In this document: piece after piece, positions 57,725 through 64,000 of the stretch
Layout: each line of letters begins with the position of its first letter
How positions within the stretch are numbered: position 1 is the first letter of the stretch
Assembly: GCF_000012985.1 (NCBI RefSeq)
Contig: NC_007645.1
Location: forward strand, 6,306,001 to 6,370,000
Length of the DNA stretch: 64,000 nt
Source of the DNA: Hahella chejuensis KCTC 2396
GTDB taxonomy: Bacteria; Pseudomonadota; Gammaproteobacteria; Pseudomonadales; Oleiphilaceae
Reading direction: 5' to 3'
The notes under the pieces: generated by a model
What the model saw: only the letters and a program-made list of their open reading frames with translations
What the model was told of the DNA's origin: nothing
Databases searched by the model: none
Position numbers and translations under genes: made by a program

Positions 57725-58418
57725 TACTTTTACAAAAAATTTGTCTCTTATTTGTGTTTAAGTTTCTTTCATCCAAAACTTTATCCACCCTCGCCACTGT
57801 TTGAAGGTTCGCCTCCTCCTTTGTAGCCACCCAATACTCAAGCCGTTCCTTTGGAACCTCCTTAATCTTGGCGTCATAGCCCTCACTTATTCTCTGCTTC
57901 AGCAGGCGGTTTGCCGAATCCACATTTTTAAATAAACCCAGAGAAATACCATTCCGCAGCTCCCCTTGACTAATTAGGTAGCTGTCAATCTTCCTCACTT
58001 GAAGCTCTCGCAATTTAATTATCGCAGTTTTACGACTCTCCACTGGCTCTAAATAGACCCAGTACTCGGGCGCCAAGCTAATATTCTTAGGAAATGCAAC
58101 AGATTCAACATCTCTTTTTTCTAAAGCTATTTTTAAACTTTGAGCCTGAGCATCACCCTCAAAAGGCCCCATCAAGAGGCAAAGCCTCTCTCCTTTCGAA
58201 ACTGGCGTTTCCGGGAGCTTTTCTATACTGGACTTATCCCCGACCTCTTCTTCTTGCACATCAACTTCACTAAGCAACGTTAAGCGGTTAGCGCCAACCC
58301 CAGATAACGCAACCCTATTCCGAACTTCCTCTAGCCCCTCTCGTTTTTGCAGCTCAAGCCATTGAACGGCAAAAACGAGCCCATTCAGCATAAGTAAAGA
58401 AATAAAGATCCAGCGCAC
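57699..58418 (-). CDS. SPOR-domain-like membrane protein
   Basis: This 239-residue protein has one N-terminal membrane helix (about residues 3-19: WIFISLLMLNGLVFAVQW), an acidic spacer and a region at about 80-200 with repeated alpha/beta units (GERLCLLMGPFEGDAQAQ; RNGISLGLFKNVDSANRLLK) like the peptidoglycan-binding SPOR fold. It is probably anchored in the inner membrane facing the periplasm. It follows coaX by 14 bp, an arrangement seen in pseudomonads. The exact role is unknown; the C-terminus overlaps the tRNA promoter. Confidence 0.75.
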   Translation of the reverse strand: MRWIFISLLMLNGLVFAVQWLELQKREGLEEVRNRVALSGVGANRLTLLSEVDVQEEEVGDKSSIEKLPETPVSKGERLCLLMGPFEGDAQAQSLKIALEKRDVESVAFPKNISLAPEYWVYLEPVESRKTAIIKLRELQVRKIDSYLISQGELRNGISLGLFKNVDSANRLLKQRISEGYDAKIKEVPKERLEYWVATKEEANLQTVARVDKVLDERNLNTNKRQIFCKSIASGVELP

Positions 58419-58432
58419 AGGTCCAACCCCAA

Positions 58433-59149
58433 TCAGTTCACAGGAACAGCATTAGCAACAATTCGCAACCCGTCCAAGACCAAGTCTTCTACATAAGTGT
58501 ATGCCTCATCATTTCCCAACAAGGCTTTTACGCCCCCCCCTGTACAAACTATTCGACTTTCAGCACATCGACGCGCAACACTTAAAACAAATGCTTTTTG
58601 CATATAATACACTCCCCTCTCAATACACTCTCTAGTGGAGCTACCTGGAATAAGTTCAGAATCGTACCCATAGGTTCCTTTAAGCGCCGCCGTGTTTACA
58701 TTTAGAGACTTCAACATCAGCGCGCCCCCAGGAGCAATGTATCCGCCCTTGTGCACTCCAAATTTATCCACATAATCCACCGTAACGGCAGTACCACAAT
58801 CAATAACACACAGATCTTCTGGATACTTACTATAGGCCGCAATTAAAGCAAGCCACCGGTCAACCCCCAATGATGCATAGTCCGCATATGCGTTTACCAA
58901 TGAGCCATACGAAGACGCCGTTTTCGCCCAGAAAACATCTTTTATATCCTTTAGGACCTCTCGAATCGCATCATCAACTTCCTTCGAGGAGACGCTACTA
59001 ACAAAAGCTCTACAGGCCCCCTTTGTTGGCATACTCCATTTCTGAGCATTGGCGCCATAGATAATGATCCCTCGATCAATCACTCTACCAGACTCAACGA
59101 GACGCCACTTTAACCCTGAATTCCCCGCATCAAGATCAAGCTCTTTCAT
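58433..59149 (-). CDS. coaX: Type III pantothenate kinase
   Basis: This 238-residue ASKHA-fold kinase catalyses the first step of coenzyme A synthesis. Motifs are LDAGNSGLKWRLVESG (phosphate 1), GVDRWLALIAAY, VIDCGTAVTVDYVD (phosphate 2), GGYIAPGGALMLKSLN and CTGGGVKALL. The type III enzyme is not inhibited by CoA. Its start overlaps the birA stop by four bases, so the two are translationally coupled. Confidence 0.96.
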   Translation of the reverse strand: MKELDLDAGNSGLKWRLVESGRVIDRGIIIYGANAQKWSMPTKGACRAFVSSVSSKEVDDAIREVLKDIKDVFWAKTASSYGSLVNAYADYASLGVDRWLALIAAYSKYPEDLCVIDCGTAVTVDYVDKFGVHKGGYIAPGGALMLKSLNVNTAALKGTYGYDSELIPGSSTRECIERGVYYMQKAFVLSVARRCAESRIVCTGGGVKALLGNDEAYTYVEDLVLDGLRIVANAVPVN

Positions 59150-60123
59150 GAGACCGGCCTAACTGTGATTTCCCCTCCAGCAAGAGATCTGAGACACCCA
59201 TCTTCCCCTCGAACCAGGGCATACCCTTCATCGGAAACCCCCAAGTATTCACCGCTCCAACATTTATCTCCACTCATGACCATTACATTCCGCCCCTTGA
59301 GCAGGTCATATTCATCCCACAGCTCTCTCAAGCCAGCAAACCCTTCAGCTTTGTAAGACTCAAGACATGCCAAGACGGAGTCAGCCAGGGCCACGCATAG
59401 CTGATCCCTATCCACTCTTACATCACACGACTCAGATAAAGCCGTCCAGGGCTGATCAATAGCCTGCCCCGCCTCCCGCTCCATAAGAACATTAACTCCC
59501 AAACCGATAATCACATGCACAGGCCCCTCTTGCTCACCTTGCACTTCCAACAATAGCCCCGCCAACTTTTTCTCGGAGTACCAGACATCATTTGGCCATT
59601 TTAGGGAAACTTGTATACCACATACCGTTTTTATAGCATCGGCAACAGCCGCACCTATCGCAAGACTTAAACCATTTAGGACCGAAAACCCACCAGACAA
59701 CCTAACAGCCACACTCATGTAAATATTTTGAGCAAATGGACTAACCCACACCCTCCCCCTTCTCCCCCTGCCCGCCGTCTGCCTTTCTGCGAGCAAAATA
59801 TCATACAGGCCAACGGGTAAATCCTTGCTACTTTCAAGAAGCTCTGCGTTAGTGGAGCCTACAGACTTTAGCACGTTAAACTCACGCACCCTTTCCCCCC
59901 AACGCTCTTTTAGAGCGTTGCGCAGTCGCAACTCATCGAGCAAATACAAAGGGCGCTCAAGCCGATACCCCTTTCCCTTAATTGACTCGACCTTTAGCCC
60001 ATAACCCGCCAATTGCGAGACCTGCTTCCACACTGCAGTCCGCGTCACCCCCAAAAGCCCACCCAGCTCCACCCCAGAATGAAACTCACCATCAGAAAGT
60101 ATTTCGACCAATTTCTCATTCAT
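59146..60123 (-). CDS. birA: Biotin--protein ligase / biotin operon repressor
   Basis: This 325-residue bifunctional protein has an N-terminal winged helix (ELGGLLGVTRTAVWKQVSQL) that should bind the bio operator. The ligase core has AGRGRRGRVWVSPFAQN (biotinyl-AMP loop) and SLKWPNDVWYSEKKLAGLL, and a C-terminal SH3-like domain follows (LKGRNVMVMSGDKCWSGEY). It biotinylates the acetyl-CoA carboxylase carrier protein. Upstream lies a 198-bp gap before the IS element, which must hold its promoter. Confidence 0.96.
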   Translation of the reverse strand: MNEKLVEILSDGEFHSGVELGGLLGVTRTAVWKQVSQLAGYGLKVESIKGKGYRLERPLYLLDELRLRNALKERWGERVREFNVLKSVGSTNAELLESSKDLPVGLYDILLAERQTAGRGRRGRVWVSPFAQNIYMSVAVRLSGGFSVLNGLSLAIGAAVADAIKTVCGIQVSLKWPNDVWYSEKKLAGLLLEVQGEQEGPVHVIIGLGVNVLMEREAGQAIDQPWTALSESCDVRVDRDQLCVALADSVLACLESYKAEGFAGLRELWDEYDLLKGRNVMVMSGDKCWSGEYLGVSDEGYALVRGEDGCLRSLAGGEITVRPVS

Positions 60124-60282
60124 ACATCAAGCCTTTTCTGACCTTCCCTTTTAAAGAGGAAGCTTCCGATTATGACAAAGTTCCCATTTGGCCAAAACCA
60201 CAAAATCATAGACAGCTCGCGCGCCCAATTTCATACCGCAAACAGGGCCCTTCACGCCCAACCACAGCTGCACAGATAAAAT

Positions 60283-60321
60283 AGAGTCGACCCCAAAACC
60301 TCGACAGGAGTCACCTTTGAA
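60283..60321 (+). pseudogene. Possible upstream dnaE2 scrap at the left IS junction
   Basis: The 39 bases before the left IS end translate as NRVDPKTSTGVTF in the plus frame after a TAA at 60277. This aligns with the RxRPxTxxGVTF segment that precedes the LEDETG block in DnaE2 proteins. The remaining sequence to birA shows no further resemblance, so any 5' part was deleted or has decayed. The match is short and could be chance. Confidence 0.4.
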
Positions 60322-60425
60322 TGCGTAAACCGCTGAAGGTTGCCACCCATTCCACGTGAAGCCTGCCACCCGGACCGGAGCAAGGCTGCCACCCATCGGA
60401 GCGTAGCGACGCGGGGTTTCTCTTC

Positions 60426-61181
60426 TTACTCCGAAGTCTCGGCGCCCGTCAACTTTGCCTGCTGTTTCCGCATGGACTCGCCCCTGAGATTGATCTTGTA
60501 GGCGTTGTGAACCAGACGATCCAGAATGGCATCTGCGAGGGTCGCGTCACCGATCAGTCCGTGCCATTCCTCAATGGGTAATTGGCTAGTGGCGATGGTG
60601 GAGCGCCTTCCGTGCCGGTCTTCCAGAACCTCCAGCAAGTCTCTTCGGTTCTCCGCGCTCAGCTTCATCAGCCCCCAGTCATCCAGGATCAGCACGTCAA
60701 CCTTGGCGAGGCTGGTCAGGAGTTTCGAGTATTGCCCGTCGCCTTTGGCAATGATCAGCTCCCGCAACAGTCGGGTCAGGCGCACATACTGTGCGGTGTA
60801 GCCTTCCCGGCAGGCCTTATGCGCCAGGGCGCAGGCCAACCAGGTTTTGCCGACCCCGGTGGGGCCGGTGATGAGCACGTTCAGGCGCTCCTTTACCCAC
60901 TGGCATCCAGCCAGTGACTGGACCAGTCCTTTATCCAGGCCTCGTGAGTTCCGGTAATCCAGGTCTTCGAGGATGGCGGCGTGTCGCAGCTTGGCCCGGC
61001 GCAACCGGCTGCTCATGCGCTGGTTGTCCCGCTCGGTCATTTCCCGGTCGACCAGCAATCCAAGGCGCTCCTCGAAGCTCAGGTCGCTGATGTCGGGGGT
61101 GGCCGACTGATCCTCCAGGGCGGCGGCCATGCCGGTTAACTTGAGAGCGTGGAGTTTATCCAGTGTGGGATGTTTCAGCAT
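60426..61181 (-). CDS. istB: IS21-family helper ATPase IstB
   Basis: This 251-residue AAA+ protein has Walker A GPTGVGKTWLACALAHKA near residue 105 and Walker B VDVLILDDWGL near 165, followed by the sensor region STIATSQLPIEEWHGLIGD. IstB binds DNA as a clamp and selects the target for IstA. It starts 11 bp after the istA stop, as in other IS21 elements. Confidence 0.97.
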   Translation of the reverse strand: MLKHPTLDKLHALKLTGMAAALEDQSATPDISDLSFEERLGLLVDREMTERDNQRMSSRLRRAKLRHAAILEDLDYRNSRGLDKGLVQSLAGCQWVKERLNVLITGPTGVGKTWLACALAHKACREGYTAQYVRLTRLLRELIIAKGDGQYSKLLTSLAKVDVLILDDWGLMKLSAENRRDLLEVLEDRHGRRSTIATSQLPIEEWHGLIGDATLADAILDRLVHNAYKINLRGESMRKQQAKLTGAETSE

Positions 61182-61192
61182 GTCAGGTTCCT

Positions 61193-62734
61193 TTAGTGGT
61201 AGTAGGCGGGACCGCGGATGTTGTCGTGGGTGTCGGGCAGGGCCAGCTCCTGCTGCTCTTCCAGAGGTTGCTGATCCAGGCGATGCTTGAGGATGGACTC
61301 AATGCTCTTGTAGCGGTAGCTACCCAGCGTGAGCGCCCGTTGGCAGGCGGCTTCGAGCCGTGTCTCCCCATAGCTCCGCCCCAACCGGAGAATGCCCAGG
61401 CAGGAGCGGTAAGCCTGCTGTGGGTGTTTGCGGGCGCCCAATGCGGTGCGGATAAGCTTCTCCGTCGCCAGCCCGGTCTTGGCCGCCCAGGCGATTAGCC
61501 GCTCCGCAGACCACTCACCGGCTTGGCGATGGGACTCTGGCATGTGAGCGGCGATGGTGCTATGCCGGCCCTTCTGATCCGAACGCCGATGGCTGGCGAT
61601 CCGGTTGCCTCGGTAGAAGCATTCGATGGTGTTGTGGGTCATCCTGACCTCCACCTCTTTCTTGATCAGGGTGTAAGGCGCCGAGTAGTAATGCCCGTCG
61701 ATGGCGATGTGGTAGTCGATGTGTACCCGGGCTTTCCTCCACTCAGCGTAGACATACGGCTCTGCGGGTAGCGGTTGTAGAACCGGTTTGTCCAGCTGTT
61801 TGAAGTGATCGAGCCGGCAGCCGGGCAACTTACGGAAGGGGCGGTTGTTGAGCGTCTCCAGTAGCTCACGAATGGTGGCGTTGAGTTGCCCCAGGGAGAA
61901 GTGCTGACGGTGGCGCAGGGCCGCCAGGATCCAACGCTCGACGATCAATACGCCGCCTTCCACCTTGGCCTTGTCGCGGGGCTTACGAACCCTTGTCGGG
62001 ACAATGGCGACGCCATAATGGGCGGCCATGTCCTGATAGGTTGGGTTGAGATCCGGTTCGTAGCGGTGGGCCTTGCTGACACCGGAGCGAAGGTTGTCCG
62101 GAACCACCAGTTCCGGCGTCCCGCCCAAGAACTCGAAGGCCCGGATGTGGGAGCCAATCCAGTCTGGCAACGACTGGCTCCAGGTGGCTTCGGCATAGGT
62201 GTAATTGGATGCGCCCATCACCGCCACAAAAACCTGTGCTTCATGGATCTCACCGGTGGTGCGGTCAATAACGGGCACGGTGTGCCCGGCATAGTCCACA
62301 AACAGCTTCTCACCGGCCCGATGGTCCTGGCGCATCACCAAGTCCAGCTTGCCGCGCCAGATTCGGTAGTGCTCGCAGAACCAGCTGTATTGGTAGCCGT
62401 TCGGATTGGCTTCCCGGTACTCCTGCCAGAGCAGGAACAGGGTGACGTTCTTGCCCCGGAGTTCTTCGTGGATTCGCCGCCAGTCCGGAATACCCCGGGC
62501 CTGTGCTGGCAGGTCTGGCGGCGGCGGGAAGAGCAACTGCTCCAACTGGGCTCCACTCAGATTCTCTGGCAACGGCCAGCTAACATCCGCTTCGGCGGCC
62601 CGTCGGAGATACTCGCTTACGGTGGGGCGGCTGATGCCGCAGGCTTCTGCAACCTGCCGGTTGCTCAGCCCGCGCTCCCACTTGAGGCGAAGGACTTCTT
62701 TAATTTTACGCATGGATAACCTCTTCGCTGGCAT
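61193..62734 (-). CDS. istA: IS21-family transposase IstA
   Basis: This 513-residue transposase has an N-terminal helix-turn-helix ([20 protein letters not shown]) and a DDE integrase core. The three acidic residues are visible in [25 protein letters not shown] and [16 protein letters not shown]-terminal beta-domain and a basic tail follow. The ATG at 62734 is used; an ATG seven codons later with AGAGG upstream is also possible. No frameshift or stop disrupts it. Confidence 0.96.
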   Translation of the reverse strand: MPAKRLSMRKIKEVLRLKWERGLSNRQVAEACGISRPTVSEYLRRAAEADVSWPLPENLSGAQLEQLLFPPPPDLPAQARGIPDWRRIHEELRGKNVTLFLLWQEYREANPNGYQYSWFCEHYRIWRGKLDLVMRQDHRAGEKLFVDYAGHTVPVIDRTTGEIHEAQVFVAVMGASNYTYAEATWSQSLPDWIGSHIRAFEFLGGTPELVVPDNLRSGVSKAHRYEPDLNPTYQDMAAHYGVAIVPTRVRKPRDKAKVEGGVLIVERWILAALRHRQHFSLGQLNATIRELLETLNNRPFRKLPGCRLDHFKQLDKPVLQPLPAEPYVYAEWRKARVHIDYHIAIDGHYYSAPYTLIKKEVEVRMTHNTIECFYRGNRIASHRRSDQKGRHSTIAAHMPESHRQAGEWSAERLIAWAAKTGLATEKLIRTALGARKHPQQAYRSCLGILRLGRSYGETRLEAACQRALTLGSYRYKSIESILKHRLDQQPLEEQQELALPDTHDNIRGPAYYH

Positions 62735-62895
62735 CTGGCCCTCTCCGGATGAAAAGGGTCAAGAGTACCGTTAGTTATCCCGCACCGAACGTTTTGATGG
62801 GGAATTCAGGCAGCGTGCCGGGGTGGCAGCTTTACCGTGGAATGGGTGGCAGGCTTCGTCTGGAATCAGTGGCGACCTTGGTCTGGAATACGCAG

Positions 62896-63108
62896 CTTGA
62901 AGATGAAACCGGCTCAATCAATATCCTTGTCTGGAAAAAAACAGCGATAGCGCAAATGGATATTCTGGTCAAAGCGCGGCTGCTAATGGTATATGGGGAG
63001 TTAGATAAGGACGAGGAAGGAAGGGTAGCGCACGTCCTCGCCCATCGCTTGACAGACCTGACGCCGCATCTCGAAGAGCTGGAATCGCGCTCGAGGGACT
63101 TTCACTGA
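62896..63108 (+). pseudogene. dnaE2: Truncated error-prone DNA polymerase DnaE2/ImuC (C-terminal 70 residues)
   Basis: The plus frame directly after the right IS end encodes LEDETGSINILVW, then the remaining OB-fold-like section (LLMVYGELDKDEEGRVAHVL), then HRLTDLTPHLEELESRSRDFH and a stop. LEDETG with a terminal RSRDFH is the hallmark of the DnaE2 C-terminus. The other ~950 residues expected for the family are absent; the upstream side is IS21. An open frame from 62749 into this segment is read through the IS end and is an artefact. The imuA-imuB-dnaE2 mutasome of this strain is therefore broken unless another copy exists. Confidence 0.88.
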
Positions 63109-63175
63109 GCGTTGAAGGAAGGTTGTCTTAGGAGGATGGGGATAGATGATCCAGCACAGCTGGTGTTCTTTTGAC

Positions 63176-63204
63176 ATAAAAAAAACCCGTCACGGGGACG
63201 GGTT
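63176..63204 (-). terminator. Intrinsic terminator of the rRNA operon
   Basis: On the minus strand AACCCGTC, a five-base loop, GACGGGTT and a run of eight T residues form a textbook terminator, 13 bases after the 5S 3' end. It also lies convergent to the dnaE2 remnant. Confidence 0.93.
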
Positions 63205-63216
63205 CTTCGTATTAAG

Positions 63217-63332
63217 AGCCTGACGACGACCTACTCTTGCATGGGAATCCACACTACCATCGGCGCTGGACTGTTTCACTTCTGAGTTCGGAATGGGATC
63301 AGGTGGTTCCAGTCCGCTATGATCATCAGGCA
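63217..63332 (-). rRNA. rrf: 5S ribosomal RNA
   Basis: On the minus strand the sequence begins TGCCTGATGATC, contains CCCATTCCGAACTCAGAAGTG and the CGCCGATGGTAGTGTGG block, and ends GTCGTCAGGCT, pairing with the 5' end. Length is about 116 bases; ends are set by base pairing and could shift by one or two bases. Confidence 0.95.
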
Positions 63333-63447
63333 AAACCGTTAAGCTTTGTCTTAGTTCTAGCTTGTCTAGTTGGCGCTTGGTCAGAAGACCTTTAACTTGG
63401 ATAAGCAGTTATACTCAATCAATACCGGTAAATTACTTCGGTGTTAT

Positions 63448-64000
<553 letters not shown>

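Larger units (their letters stand above)
60322..62894 (-). mobile_element. IS21-family insertion sequence
   Basis: This 2573-bp element carries istA and istB on the minus strand. Both ends begin TGCGTA when read inward and carry three imperfect copies of a 23- to 24-base unit centred on TTCCACGTGAAGCCTGCCACCC (left 60322-60394; right 62821-62894 in inverse orientation). Multiple terminal repeats, the TG/CA tips and the size are typical of the family. TTGAA occurs at or within two bases of both junctions, so a short, imperfect target duplication is possible (CTTTGAA left, GCTTGAA right). Both genes are intact, so the element may still move. Confidence 0.9.

Noticed and set aside
59982..60396. 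Open frames of 81 to 100 codons around the birA upstream region
   Set aside because: They overlap the birA 5' end or the IS terminal repeats, have low-complexity composition and match nothing recognisable.
62749..62895. The 5' half of the 119-codon frame ending at 63108
   Set aside because: This part is translated IS terminal-repeat sequence; only the portion after 62895 is dnaE2.

Overview
The window looks like chromosomal DNA of a marine gammaproteobacterium close to Hahella and Pseudomonas. The evidence is the unbroken secE-nusG-rif-str-S10-spc-alpha ribosomal cluster, the birA-coaX-SPOR-tRNA-tuf block upstream of it and the uvrA/MFS/ssb block downstream. The genus is an inference from gene order and protein character; no search was run.

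Positions 1-17970 are an accessory glycan locus in two divergent arms separated by an 874-bp non-coding region that carries a sigma-54-like -24/-12 motif facing each arm. The left arm (minus strand) has an APS kinase, a heptose-phosphate kinase, a family 2 glycosyltransferase and an acyl-adenylate ligase cut by the window edge. The right arm (plus strand) has a GT4 glycosyltransferase, a hexapeptide acetyltransferase, a DUF457-type membrane protein, a membrane-fusion protein with a TolC-family channel, a Wzx-like flippase, a TPR membrane protein, a jelly-roll membrane protein, a GT39-like glycosyltransferase, a heptose-1-phosphate guanylyltransferase, GmhA and a sulfotransferase-like protein. 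Together they suggest assembly and export of a GDP-heptose-derived, acetylated and possibly sulfated surface glycan. This is the best candidate for an undescribed system here.

Positions 17971-25900 hold a structured gap with several hairpins, a small lipoprotein, a small hypothetical protein, ddl, ssb, a YajR-like MFS transporter and uvrA. A bidirectional terminator then separates uvrA from the ribosomal genes.

Positions 25904-57231 are, in transcription order on the minus strand: tuf (second copy), tRNA-Trp, secE, nusG, rplK, rplA, rplJ, rplL, rpoB, rpoC, rpsL, rpsG, fusA, tuf (first copy), the S10 operon, the spc operon including secY and the 38-residue rpmJ, and the alpha operon. Strong sigma-70 promoters precede rpsL and rpsJ. 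A UUCG-capped terminator follows the first tuf copy. The two tuf copies differ only in the first 13 codons.

Positions 57284-60123 hold four tRNA genes (Thr-GGT, Gly-TCC, Tyr-GTA, Thr-TGT) behind one promoter, a SPOR-like protein, coaX and birA.

Positions 60322-62894 are a complete-looking IS21-family element (istA, istB, three-copy terminal repeats). It abuts the last 70 codons of a dnaE2/imuC error-prone polymerase gene, which is therefore a truncated remnant. The window ends in an rRNA operon on the minus strand (terminator, 5S, 3' part of 23S).
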